Assembly: GCF_019049255.1 (NCBI RefSeq)
Contig: NZ_JAGMUJ010000133.1
Location: 62,001 to 126,000, forward strand
Source: Streptomyces sp. AC558_RSS880
GTDB lineage: Bacteria; Actinomycetota; Actinomycetes; Streptomycetales; Streptomycetaceae
Length of the DNA stretch: 64,000 nt
Direction of reading: 5' to 3'
Positions within the stretch are counted from its first letter, which is position 1. Each line of letters opens with the position of its first letter. A program made the translations under genes and the position numbers. This document shows positions 33,617-42,072 of the stretch, one piece after another. The notes beneath the pieces were generated by a model. The model saw nothing but the letters and a program-made list of their open reading frames with translations. It did no database searches and had not been told where the DNA came from.

Positions 33617-34558
33617 TCAGCGGCCGCCGCCGCGGAGGAAAGCGGCCGCGATTCCGGCAGCCCGGCCGATCGCCGCATCCACCGTGGCACGGGACGCGGT
33701 CAGATCGTGTGTGCGCGCGAACACGGCGATCGCGTAGCACTCGCCGTCCGGGTAGCGGGCGACGCCCGCCTCCATGTGCAGCCCGGGCAGCGTGCCGGTC
33801 TTGGCCGCGACCGCGACGTCGTCCGGGAAACCCGACACCAGCCGGTGACGAAAAACCTGCTTGCCCATCAGATCGCGTACGAGCGCACAGGCTTCCGGCG
33901 GCCCGGCGGCATCGGTCCACACGAGCCGGAGCAGCCGTGTGATCTCGCGGGGTGTGGCGGCCGTGGTGTGGCGGGGGTCCAGCACCGCCAGCCGTCTCTT
34001 CCTCTCGTCCGGCAGGGCCGGGTAGCGCACGGCGAACTCCCTCTCGTCGCGTGCCCCGACCTCCGCGAGCATCGATTCCAGCAGGTCCCGCGGGCCGCCC
34101 ACGATGCGTGTCCGGTCCAGACCGAGTTCCTTCGCGAGCAGTCTCACGGTGTCCAGGCCGACGCGGTCCAGCAGCAGATCGGCGGCCGAGTTGTCACTGA
34201 CCGACATCGCGAAGTAGGCCAGATCGCGCAACGACAGCTCGACATCGTCCAGGCAGCCGGCGGTGCCCCAGCCGCCGAGCCGGTCGGCCGAGGTCACCCG
34301 CACCCGCTCCCTCGGATCGAGCTGGCCGGCCACGACCTGCCGGGCGAACTCCAGCACCAGCAGCACCTTGAAGATCGAAGCGATGACGACGTCGTCGTCG
34401 GCGCCCACGGCGACCTCACGGGCCTCCCGCTCGCCGCCGTTCTCCCCGGCGGCCGGCATGCGCGTAGGGACGGGAACGGCGTGCAACTGCCCCCTCGCGC
34501 CCGCCTCGGCGAATACCTGCCGGATCCGGTCCTCGGTCGCTGTTCGCGTACTCGTCAC
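33617..34558 (-). CDS. Cytoplasmic serine hydrolase, beta-lactamase-like (BlaB-like)
   Basis: A 313-residue protein with the penicillin-recognising triad: S61-I-F-K64, S121-D-N123 and K253-T-G255. It lacks a signal peptide and I see no class A omega-loop Glu, so it is unlikely to be a secreted beta-lactamase. It stands back to back with a LysR gene (114-base gap). From memory, S. cacaoi beta-lactamase is controlled by the LysR protein BlaA together with BlaB, an intracellular protein with penicillin-recognising motifs; this pair matches in type but not in gene order. A role as cytoplasmic beta-lactam or muropeptide sensor is inference; a plain serine esterase or peptidase is the alternative. 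Confidence 0.8.
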   Translation of the reverse strand: MTSTRTATEDRIRQVFAEAGARGQLHAVPVPTRMPAAGENGGEREAREVAVGADDDVVIASIFKVLLVLEFARQVVAGQLDPRERVRVTSADRLGGWGTAGCLDDVELSLRDLAYFAMSVSDNSAADLLLDRVGLDTVRLLAKELGLDRTRIVGGPRDLLESMLAEVGARDEREFAVRYPALPDERKRRLAVLDPRHTTAATPREITRLLRLVWTDAAGPPEACALVRDLMGKQVFRHRLVSGFPDDVAVAAKTGTLPGLHMEAGVARYPDGECYAIAVFARTHDLTASRATVDAAIGRAAGIAAAFLRGGGR

Positions 34559-34658
34559 TGCTCGTCCTCGGCCATCGACGTTCCCCCCTCATCGGCTGGC
34601 CGGCCGGCCGGTCGACCGCCGGACCGACCGGGCCGTCCCCCTCAAGGCGGCTTCCGCA

Positions 34659-34664
34659 TAGGAT
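34659..34664 (+). promoter_or_regulatory. -10 box of the LysR gene
   Basis: TAGGAT ends eight bases before the GTG at 34673, consistent with a leaderless or nearly leaderless transcript. The 114-base divergent gap should also hold the LysR binding site, but no clear T-N11-A palindrome was singled out. Confidence 0.45.
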
Positions 34665-34672
34665 CCTTGACC

Positions 34673-35641
34673 GTGGATCTCTTGCGCCACCTGCGTCTTT
34701 TCGTCACCGTAGCCGACGAGCTGCACTTCAGCCGGGCCGCCGAGCGGCTGGGCATGGCCCAGCCGCCGCTCAGCCAGGCGATCCGCCGGCTGGAGAAGGA
34801 ACTCGGAGCCGAACTCTTCGACCGCTCACAGCGCGCCGTCCGGCTCAGCGCCGCCGGAGCGGCGCTGCTGGAAGAGGCCCATGAACTCCTCGCGCGGGAG
34901 AAGAGGCTGCGCACCCTGGCCCGCCGTGCCGCCGACGGCGGCCTCGGCACCCTGCGCGCGGGCGTGCCGCCCGACACCACGGCCGCCGTACTGTCCGCGC
35001 TGCTCTCCGCCTGCGCGGAACACGCTCCGGAGCTCTCCGTCGACCTGCAGGAGGTCACCACCGTGGAGCAACTGCGGCTGCTGGCCTCCGGCGGCCTGGA
35101 CGTCGGACTCGTGCACCACCCCGTCGACGCCACCGAACTACGGCTCGGCCCCGCCATCTCACTGGACCTGGGCGTCGTCCTCCCCCGCACCTCACCCCTG
35201 GCCCGGCTGCCGGAAGTGACACTCGGTGACCTCTCCGGCCACGACCTGGTGCTCTTCCCCCGCGCACACGCACCCGGCTGGCACGACCGCATCCTCGACG
35301 TGTGCCGTGCCGAAGGCTTCGTCCCCGGCCGCCTCCGCCACGCCTCCAACCCCGAGTTCCTGCTCGCCCTCGTGACGGCAGGGCACGGAGTCGCCTTCGA
35401 CCAGGGACCGGCGGCCCGCAAGGAACCCCGCGTCGCCTGGTCCCCCCTGGCGGGTCGCCCCCTCACCCTGCGCATCGGCGGCGCCTGGCCCGCCGGCCGC
35501 GGAGCCCACCCGGCCGCCCGCCGCTTCGCCGAACTCGCCGCCGAGGTCCTGGCCCGCCACCACACCGCCACCCCACGGCGCGGGAGCACCACGCACCCAC
35601 CCGACGACACCCCGCGTCCGTGGTCGGTGGTGTACGGCTGA
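34673..35641 (+). CDS. LysR family transcriptional regulator (BlaA-like position)
   Basis: A 322-residue LysR protein. The winged helix-turn-helix is at residues 1-62 ('LRLFVTVADELHFSRAAERLGMAQPPLSQAIRRLEKELG'), with an effector domain after residue 90 ('GTLRAGVPPDTTAAVLSALLSACAEHAPELSVDLQEV'). The GTG at 34673 starts right at the HTH. The divergent serine hydrolase gene is its obvious target. Control of the nearby beta-lactamase is a hypothesis from the BlaA analogy. Confidence 0.88.
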   Translation: MDLLRHLRLFVTVADELHFSRAAERLGMAQPPLSQAIRRLEKELGAELFDRSQRAVRLSAAGAALLEEAHELLAREKRLRTLARRAADGGLGTLRAGVPPDTTAAVLSALLSACAEHAPELSVDLQEVTTVEQLRLLASGGLDVGLVHHPVDATELRLGPAISLDLGVVLPRTSPLARLPEVTLGDLSGHDLVLFPRAHAPGWHDRILDVCRAEGFVPGRLRHASNPEFLLALVTAGHGVAFDQGPAARKEPRVAWSPLAGRPLTLRIGGAWPAGRGAHPAARRFAELAAEVLARHHTATPRRGSTTHPPDDTPRPWSVVYG

Positions 35642-35664
35642 ACACCCGCACACCGGCCGGTGTC

Positions 35665-36492
35665 CTACAACTCGGACTCACCCCACGAGGTGACGTGCGC
35701 GGTGTCCCCGACGGACAGCCTGCCGGTGCGGAGCACGGCGTACTTGGTCCCGTAGGCGATGCCGCCTCCGGTGGCGCGGCGGTAGCCGGCGAGGGTGCGC
35801 AGCGGCTCCGGGCCGGCCCTCCGTCCCGTGCCCTGGTCGACCAGGGTGACCGCGCAGCGGAGGGCGAGCTTGGCGTAGCCCAGTTCGGTGTCGCCGATGC
35901 GGAGGCGGTGGGCGCGATCCTCGGTGTGCGGTTCGTCCCAGCCGTCGACCACGATGTTGGGCCGGAAGCGGTTCATCGGCAGTGGCGGGAGGCCACGTTC
36001 GGCCAGTTTGCGGTCGAGTAGGTCGAGGGTGGTGCGGGAGACGACGTGCAGGGCGCAGCTGTCGGCGTAGGCGGAGGTGCCGGGAATCCGGCCGTCGGTC
36101 ACACGGTCGTGTTCCGGCGGCACGCGCACGAGCCGGCTCGGCGCGCGGAGCACCTCCGAGAACCAGTCGGCTGCCGCGTCACCCTGGTCGATGCCCTGGT
36201 GGACGGCCCCGAACAGCTCCACTTTCCGGCGGACGGAGGCCGTGTCCACGCGCAGCTCCAATGCCTCGAACTCCGGTGCGTGGAGGGTGAGTCGCCCGCC
36301 GTCGGCGCTGATCGTGGGCCGGATCAGGGCCAGTCGGGGATCCCGGCGCTGGGTCCGTCCCACCCCCTCCTCGCCGACGACCATGAACGTGCGGTCGTGC
36401 GCGAGCCCGGCGGGGGTGAGCAGCGCCTCGCCCACCGATGTCCCGGCGCAGCCCTTGACGGGGTAGTACGTCAGCTCGACAACGCTGGCCAT
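35665..36492 (-). CDS. MOSC domain protein
   Basis: A 275-residue protein with an N-terminal MOSC beta-barrel ('VVELTYYPVKGCAGTSVGEALLTPAGLAHDRTFMVV') and a C-terminal MOSC domain ('MNRFRPNIVVDGWDEPHTEDRAHRLRIGDTELGYAKLALRCAVTLVDQGTG'). The conserved Cys (LRCAVTLVD) is the expected molybdenum or sulfur ligand. This is the mARC/YcbX type that handles Moco and reduces N-hydroxylated compounds. No partner oxidoreductase gene is adjacent. It is monocistronic. Confidence 0.88.
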   Translation of the reverse strand: MASVVELTYYPVKGCAGTSVGEALLTPAGLAHDRTFMVVGEEGVGRTQRRDPRLALIRPTISADGGRLTLHAPEFEALELRVDTASVRRKVELFGAVHQGIDQGDAAADWFSEVLRAPSRLVRVPPEHDRVTDGRIPGTSAYADSCALHVVSRTTLDLLDRKLAERGLPPLPMNRFRPNIVVDGWDEPHTEDRAHRLRIGDTELGYAKLALRCAVTLVDQGTGRRAGPEPLRTLAGYRRATGGGIAYGTKYAVLRTGRLSVGDTAHVTSWGESEL

Positions 36493-36620
36493 GGTGGCGT
36501 TTCCGTCCTGTTCTGCCGGTCGGTGACCTGCATCGGTGCTCGGTTCGATGAGTCTTGCAGCATGCTGGGTTTTCTCCCACCGGACCAGTGATCATTTGTC
36601 GAAAATATCGGTCATAGATC

Positions 36621-39221
36621 ATGGGGAACACCACCGTCTACACCTTCAACAGCTGGGGCCTGCCCGAATCCACGATCGAACCGGCCACCACCGCGCACCC
36701 GAACGCCGTGGACCGCACCTGGACGACCGTCTACGACAAGGCCGGACAGGCCGTCACCGAGCTGCTGCCCGGAGGAGTCGAGCGCGAGCGCACCTATGAC
36801 GGTCTGGGCCGCCTCACCCACGAGAGCGGCACCGGTGCCGAAGCGGCCACCACCGACCGCACCCTGGGCTACGACCTCGCGGGCCGCCTCACCTCCGTCG
36901 GTTCTTCCGAGCCGCTCAACCCGAACACCTACACCTACAACGACCGCGGACAGCTCCTGACCGCGGACGGCCCCGGCGGCGCCGTGAGCTACACCTACGA
37001 CGCCGACGGCAACATGACCGAGCGGTCGGACGCCAAGAACGCGACCAGCTACGGCTATGACTCGGCAGGCCGGCTGGAGTGGCTCTGGAACCAGATGACC
37101 GGCGCGGACATCTGGTACGAGTGGGACGCCGTCGGCCAACCGGTCATGGAGCAGTACGCGATCCAGCCGGAGGGGTCCACCGAGTGGGTGGAATCGGCCC
37201 GGCGGAGCTACGGCTACGACAGCCTGGGGCGTCTCACCGACGACATCATCACCACCCCCGACGAGTCGACCGGCATCGCGACCACCACCTACGCCTACGA
37301 CCTGGACGACCGGCTGACCTGGAAGGGAACCGCCGGCACGGCCGGAGCCGGCGAGCACGTCTACGGGTACGACCAGGCAGGACGCCTGTCGTACTGGACC
37401 GGCGGCGACCGGACCACCCACTACGAGTGGGACGCGGCCGGCAACCGGGTCAAGGCCGGATCGGCCACGGCGACGTACGACGAACGCAACCGCCTGCTCG
37501 ACGACGGCACTTCGACGTACCGCCACACCCCGCGCGGCACGCTCAGCACGGTCGAGACGGGAACCGGCTCCCGAACGCTCACCTTCGACGCCTTCGAACG
37601 GAAGGTGACGGACGGGACGTCGACGTACACCTACGACTCACTCGACCGTGTCGCCGGGAACGGCTCCACCACATTCCGCTACGACGGCGGCTCCAACAAC
37701 CTCCTGGGTGACGGCACCACGGACTACAGCCGCACACCGGGCGGCTCCCTGCTCGCCAGCACCGACGGCACCACCACCCAGTGGTACGTCACCGACCAGC
37801 ACACCGACCTCGTCGCGGGCCTGTCCGTCGACGGCACCGAGGTCACCGGCTCCACCACCTACGATCCCTTCGGCACGAAGACCGCCACCGAGGGCAGCAT
37901 GCCCGCCGTCGGCTACCAGTCCGGCTGGACCGACCCCGACAGCGGCGACGTCAACATGGCGGCCCGCTGGTACCAGCCGGGCACGGGTGGTTTCACCTCC
38001 CGCGACACCTGGCAGCTCGACGCCAGCCCGTCAGCTCAGGCCAACCGGTACGGCTACGCGAACGCGGATCCGCTGAACGGCACGGACCCGACAGGGCATG
38101 CGTGCATTTGCGGTGGCGGTACCCCCACCTTCCGAGTGGGAGGCGGCAGATTCGGGGGCGTCACGGGAAGTGGTCGCGGTTATGGCGTTGCCCCGAAGAA
38201 CGGGCCTGCGCGCACGAGTAAGCGGGGGCCGACCCGCATGTCCGGCAGCACAAGTCGGCACACCAGCAGCCGAGCCCAGGCCATGAGGAATGCCGCCGGG
38301 ACATACCGCTTGGCACGGGGGTTCAGGACTACCAGGCCCGCCACATCCACCGGTCGCCCGACCACGTCTCGGGGATGCACCTACAGCTGCTCATCAGCAA
38401 CCAGGGCGCACCCCAGGGGCCCCATCCGCAGCAGCGGAACCCAGGGCACCGGCACAGTCAAACCCCCCAAGCCGCCCACACCCCAGAACCCCAACCGCGG
38501 CAGCAGCCCGAGACCGGCTCCTGTACGGCCGGCCCCGAAGCCGCGGGTCGACGTCGCCCGAGTACAAGAACGGTCCCTTGACCGTGCCCTCGTTGTAGAC
38601 CAAAGGGTGTTCACTGAGATGGCTTTGGGAACAGTTGTGCGGCTCGATCCGGGTGATTTGAACGCGCTGGATCCGATTGTTGTGCAGCCGTCCACTGCAG
38701 CCGAGAGTGGGGATGCCTCTGTCGAGGGGCCTGATAGAAACCGTGGGAATAGGTGCGACACCGGAGCGGGCTTCAACGCCAAGGGCAACATCGTGTACCT
38801 GCCGCGCAGGGAGCACGCAGGCGAGTGCGTTGCAACCGGAGCCTTCGCTAACCTCACGAATGCGGACTACACTCCGCCTCCACGGCCAGGGCTGTCCTTC
38901 CCGTTGCCCGGTTTGCGGAGTCCTCCAATGGACAATCGGGCGCGTGGTCACCTCATCGGTTTTGCAATGAGTGGCTCGAATAAGGATACTCGGAATTTTG
39001 TACCCATGTACCAGACTGCAAATGACAGAATGTATAAGGAGGCAGAAGATATTGTCGTCAAGTCAATCAAGAATGGTGGCCATCAAGTCGTAGAGGTTAC
39101 TCCCGTCTATGGAGATCAAAATTCTGTAGTGCTGACCAAGATTAGATTCATGTCGTCCGGGACGAAGGATGTGCGCTGTGAATTTGATAACGTCGCCGCT
39201 GCCACGTACAAGTGTTGGTGA
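36621..39221 (+). CDS. Rhs-repeat protein with C-terminal nuclease toxin, 5'-truncated
   Basis: An 866-residue protein. Residues 1-490 are YD/Rhs repeats closing with the Rhs core ('YDPFGTKTATEGS', 'ARWYQPGTGGF', 'NRYGYANADPLNGTDPTG'; DPTG is 489-492). A low-complexity Gly/Arg/Pro linker follows to about 660, then a toxin tip. 'RGHLIGFAMSGSNKDTRNFVPMYQTAN' (His777) is the signature of DNA/RNA non-specific His-Me-finger endonucleases (Endonuclea_NS_2 type). There is no signal peptide or delivery domain, no ribosome site, and a TAG sits two codons before the ATG, so the repeat region starts abruptly: a displaced or truncated fragment of a normally 2000-residue protein. From about 38560 the DNA is clearly AT-richer, as in the immunity gene. 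Confidence 0.85.
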   Translation: MGNTTVYTFNSWGLPESTIEPATTAHPNAVDRTWTTVYDKAGQAVTELLPGGVERERTYDGLGRLTHESGTGAEAATTDRTLGYDLAGRLTSVGSSEPLNPNTYTYNDRGQLLTADGPGGAVSYTYDADGNMTERSDAKNATSYGYDSAGRLEWLWNQMTGADIWYEWDAVGQPVMEQYAIQPEGSTEWVESARRSYGYDSLGRLTDDIITTPDESTGIATTTYAYDLDDRLTWKGTAGTAGAGEHVYGYDQAGRLSYWTGGDRTTHYEWDAAGNRVKAGSATATYDERNRLLDDGTSTYRHTPRGTLSTVETGTGSRTLTFDAFERKVTDGTSTYTYDSLDRVAGNGSTTFRYDGGSNNLLGDGTTDYSRTPGGSLLASTDGTTTQWYVTDQHTDLVAGLSVDGTEVTGSTTYDPFGTKTATEGSMPAVGYQSGWTDPDSGDVNMAARWYQPGTGGFTSRDTWQLDASPSAQANRYGYANADPLNGTDPTGHACICGGGTPTFRVGGGRFGGVTGSGRGYGVAPKNGPARTSKRGPTRMSGSTSRHTSSRAQAMRNAAGTYRLARGFRTTRPATSTGRPTTSRGCTYSCSSATRAHPRGPIRSSGTQGTGTVKPPKPPTPQNPNRGSSPRPAPVRPAPKPRVDVARVQERSLDRALVVDQRVFTEMALGTVVRLDPGDLNALDPIVVQPSTAAESGDASVEGPDRNRGNRCDTGAGFNAKGNIVYLPRREHAGECVATGAFANLTNADYTPPPRPGLSFPLPGLRSPPMDNRARGHLIGFAMSGSNKDTRNFVPMYQTANDRMYKEAEDIVVKSIKNGGHQVVEVTPVYGDQNSVVLTKIRFMSSGTKDVRCEFDNVAAATYKCW

Positions 39222-39234
39222 AGGTGGAGGAAGT

Positions 39235-39720
39235 ATGTCTTCTTTGGAGCAATTGCGCAGTCTTCTGGGGTTGCCTCCTGGGGCGGTCGGCGGGCGGGAC
39301 TTCAATGCAGTGGAAGCGGGCCTGGGTATAAAGTTGCCGCAGGAGGTGAAAGGGGTGTGTTCCCTGTATGGAGACGTGTTGATCTCTGACTTTATCTTTG
39401 TCTTTGGGCCCAAATTCATGACTGAGAAGGGTCTGTGGATGAGTGAGTTTGTTCGGGAGGGGCATCCCGTGATCCCGAAAGCTGTACTTCCTGATTTCGA
39501 TGGAATGCTCCACTGGGGGCACTCTGTGGAAGGGGATAAATTTTTCTTGGAGAATCGAGGGGGTGGTAAGTGGACGGTTTCAGCTTTCCGGCGAAATTTG
39601 GGTGACTGGTATGAATCTGACGAAACGCTAACTGATTGGCTCGTGGGCGTCTTTACGGGGCGTGATGCCAAGGACTGGATGCCTCAATGGCCGACCTCAC
39701 ACTGGTTCGAGGTGGGCTAA
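39235..39720 (+). CDS. SMI1/KNR4 (SUKH) family immunity protein
   Basis: A 161-residue protein starting 13 bases after the Rhs toxin stop behind a GGAGGAAGT ribosome site. 'VEAGLGIKLPQEVKGVCSLYGD' is the SUKH N-terminal helix-strand element, and 'DFDGMLHWGHSVEGDKFFLENRGGGKWTVSAFR' the central sheet. SUKH proteins neutralise nuclease toxins of Rhs and CDI systems, so it is the likely antidote to the upstream nuclease. Its composition is markedly less GC-rich than the window average, in line with horizontal transfer as a toxin-immunity unit. Confidence 0.82.
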   Translation: MSSLEQLRSLLGLPPGAVGGRDFNAVEAGLGIKLPQEVKGVCSLYGDVLISDFIFVFGPKFMTEKGLWMSEFVREGHPVIPKAVLPDFDGMLHWGHSVEGDKFFLENRGGGKWTVSAFRRNLGDWYESDETLTDWLVGVFTGRDAKDWMPQWPTSHWFEVG

Positions 39721-39791
39721 GAGTCTGCCAGGGAGCAACATGTGGGCGGGCGGCGCGCTGACCTGCGAATCCAGGTTACAAAACCCATAGG

Positions 39792-39986
39792 TTAATTTTC
39801 GGCAAGCCGGTGGACTTCGTCACGTTTTAGTCGGCAGTCGCGGAGAATCGCCCAGGGTATTCATGCGGGTGAAGGCGTGCTTGACGCGGGCTTCCGGACT
39901 TGGCTGTGGGAGCGATTGTGATCTTCCTTGCAGGCTGTGCCTACGGCGATGCGCGATCACGAAACCATGCCCTGATAGCTGCTCTC
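39792..39986 (-). pseudogene. Transposase remnant (IS5-type C-terminus), multiply frameshifted
   Basis: Reading the minus strand and changing frame, one can follow the C-terminal order of a DDE transposase. It runs ESSYQG, then HGFVIAHRRR, then KEDHNRSHSQVR, then EARVKHAFTRMNT, then WAILRDCRLKRDEVHRL up to the stop at 39792. Related elements have YQG...RRR...RVEHAFARMKTWKILRDCRLKG. At least three frameshifts make it non-functional, and no inverted-repeat ends were found. It occupies the 325-base gap between the immunity gene and the YwqG-like gene and records a past insertion next to the toxin module. Confidence 0.75.
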
Positions 39987-40045
39987 GGCACTCGTGAGCG
40001 TCCCCGGAAGGGCGTGTCGGCACCGTGTCGTACGGTCACGTCGTG

Positions 40046-40771
40046 ATGTCGCGACCTACGGGGCAAGTTGCGGGTCCTTACGATGCTGCTTTCTTGCCAC
40101 GGCTGCAGATGATCTTCCGGGAGCCCGCAGGGCCGGTGGCGCAGCCTGTGACCAAGTTCGGCGGGCAGCCGGTGTGGCTCGAGGAGCCGGCGTGGCCGGT
40201 GGAGCCGCGGACAGGGGAGCCGCTGATGTTCGTGGGCCAATTCCGGGTGCCGGGAGAAGAAGTGCGTCTGGCCTACCTGTTCCTGGACGTGGAGGAGGGC
40301 GGTCTGGATCCGAACCGCGGGGATGCGGTCGTGCTAGTCCAGCCTGGTGGAAGGGTCCCTTCCTTCGCGGTGATCGGGCCGCCGCACATCCAGGGGCCCT
40401 CACTGTGGCGCTGGAACGAGGACGAGGAGAAGATCCCCGCCGAGTGGCTCGTCGACCTGGCTCCCGTGTCGCCGGAACTGGACGCGGAGGCGGATGATCA
40501 CGCCGCATGGTCGCGGTACATGCGTCATGAGGGCCCGGAAGCGGACCTGCCGTCCGGGCCGGGCCCTCGAGACTTTCTGGGCGGTGCCCCGGTACTGCCC
40601 AACAACTCGGTCAGGGACCTCGATGACGGCTCCTGGCAGTTCCTCTGCCAGTTCACCGATCGGGGCGAGTGCCCGGGCGACCCGTTCTTCATCAACTTCG
40701 GTTACGGCAGCGGCTTCGTCTTCCTCAGCCCCGACCACCTCGAGGGCCGGTTCATGTCCGACTGCAGCTGA
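40046..40771 (+). CDS. DUF1963 (YwqG-like) protein
   Basis: A 241-residue soluble protein. The YwqG fold is indicated by 'TKFGGQPVWLEEPAWPVEPRTGEPLMFVGQFRVPG' near the N-terminus and by 'SWQFLCQFTDRGECPGDPFFINFGYGSGFVFLSPDHLEGRF' at the end, the usual two half-motifs. The function is unknown; such proteins often sit among SUKH-type immunity genes. ATG 40046 is chosen; an in-frame GTG at 40025 adds seven residues. It follows the transposase remnant and precedes two SUKH genes on the same strand. Confidence 0.8.
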   Translation: MSRPTGQVAGPYDAAFLPRLQMIFREPAGPVAQPVTKFGGQPVWLEEPAWPVEPRTGEPLMFVGQFRVPGEEVRLAYLFLDVEEGGLDPNRGDAVVLVQPGGRVPSFAVIGPPHIQGPSLWRWNEDEEKIPAEWLVDLAPVSPELDAEADDHAAWSRYMRHEGPEADLPSGPGPRDFLGGAPVLPNNSVRDLDDGSWQFLCQFTDRGECPGDPFFINFGYGSGFVFLSPDHLEGRFMSDCS

Positions 40772-40907
40772 CCCGGCACGGCACTGGCGGGCCGGCCAAG
40801 GGCTGTGCCGCATGTCAGGCCGAGGCTGTCGTCCTGGACGGCATGCAAGAGAGGACCAATCTGTAATCGGCCGACCGGTGGATACAACTGTGCGGAAAGG
40901 GCGTCCG

Positions 40908-41432
40908 GTGGGCCTCTCTCGAATTGGTGAATTTCTGGGGCCACCGTTGGTCAACGGTAATGTGAACCGTGACTGGGAGGAAACGGAGCGGCGTTACGGG
41001 GCCGTTCTGCCCGCAGACTACAAACAGTTTGTCTCCGCGTACGGGCCCGGATGCATCAACGAGCAGCTCTATATCTTCCACCCGCGTGCGGCACGGGGGG
41101 AAGATGGCCTGCGGCTCGAATCCCTGTGGGAGCAGGCTGCGCTGGCCTACGGTGAACTTTCCAGGAGCCACCCGGAGATGTACCCGTATCCGGTTCATCC
41201 CGCACCCGGCGGATGTGTTGCCGTTGCGAGGTCGATCTCGGGCAATCATGTGTTCCTCATGCCGCCGTCGGACGGTGTGTCGGAGTGGCGGGTCGTGGTG
41301 GAGATGGGCCAGTGGTTCGTGCTGGAACTGAAGTTCACGGAATTCCTCCGGCAGGCGTTGAACGGTGAACTGTTCCTGCCCGTGATCGGGGGCGACCCCT
41401 CGTTCGAGCCCCTCGGCTCCGTGGAACTGTGA
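40908..41432 (+). CDS. SMI1/KNR4 (SUKH) family protein
   Basis: A 174-residue protein starting at GTG 40908, seven bases after an AAAGG ribosome site. The SUKH core is plain: 'DWEETERRYGAVLPADYKQFVSAYGPGCINEQLYIFHP', then 'GGCVAVARSISGNHVFLM' and 'VLELKFTEFLRQALNG'. No toxin gene is next to it, so it is an orphan immunity candidate. Its stop overlaps the next SUKH gene (GTGA), so the two are translated together. Confidence 0.83.
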   Translation: MGLSRIGEFLGPPLVNGNVNRDWEETERRYGAVLPADYKQFVSAYGPGCINEQLYIFHPRAARGEDGLRLESLWEQAALAYGELSRSHPEMYPYPVHPAPGGCVAVARSISGNHVFLMPPSDGVSEWRVVVEMGQWFVLELKFTEFLRQALNGELFLPVIGGDPSFEPLGSVEL

Positions 41433-42037
41433 GCATGACCGGCTATATGGCACGCCTCTTGACGGTGCTGGGCGAGCCGTCCATGCGCTACTGCGATGCG
41501 ATGGCCTGGAGCCGGTTGGAGCGCGATCTCCGGGTGAGCCTCCCGGAGGAGTACAAGGAGATCGTCGATGGCTATGCGCCCGTGGAGATCAACGGGCACC
41601 TGCACCTGATGCACCCGGCGACGAGGCGATGGAACCTCGCGGAGAAGATCCGCAGCACGTCGGAGGCTTGGTCTCAGGTCGAATGGGAAGAGGGCGAACC
41701 CGAGGGGGACCCTCGTGAGTCTCTTGGAGTGCCCGAGTTGCGCTTCGGTGATGCGGGCGGGTTGATTCCGATCGCCTCCACCAATCGAGGAGAGACGATC
41801 TTCTATGCGCCCAAGGGCAGGCAGGGGGCGGGAACCCTGTTCGTCGAGAACGGGGAAGGCGAGTTCTTCGAGTACTCCATGGGGTTCGCCGAGTGGCTGT
41901 GGCGCTGGCTCAACGGCGAGGAGGTCACAGGGCCGGGCGGTTCCGCCTACTACCCCGGCCCCGTGGCGCTCCGGAACCTGCCCATGACTCCGGACGAGAG
42001 GCCGGAGACGCGGTACGGACCCGCGCCTGGCGTGTGA
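41429..42037 (+). CDS. SMI1/KNR4 (SUKH) family protein, paralogue
   Basis: A 202-residue protein with the same plan as its neighbour: 'WSRLERDLRVSLPEEYKEIVDGYAPVEINGHLHLMHP', 'GGLIPIASTNRGETIFYAPKG' and 'YSMGFAEWLWRWLNGEEV'. The GTG at 41429 overlaps the preceding stop; ATG 41435 is the alternative. The similar architecture suggests an old duplication. As an orphan immunity protein it might protect against toxins of competing strains. Confidence 0.83.
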   Translation: MSMTGYMARLLTVLGEPSMRYCDAMAWSRLERDLRVSLPEEYKEIVDGYAPVEINGHLHLMHPATRRWNLAEKIRSTSEAWSQVEWEEGEPEGDPRESLGVPELRFGDAGGLIPIASTNRGETIFYAPKGRQGAGTLFVENGEGEFFEYSMGFAEWLWRWLNGEEVTGPGGSAYYPGPVALRNLPMTPDERPETRYGPAPGV

Positions 42038-42072
42038 TGACGGGCTACAGGGCGGCGCCGTTCAGGGGCGCT

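Noticed and set aside
33596..34672. Upstream continuation of the LysR frame
   Set aside because: It lies antisense to the serine hydrolase gene; LysR homology begins at the GTG 34673.
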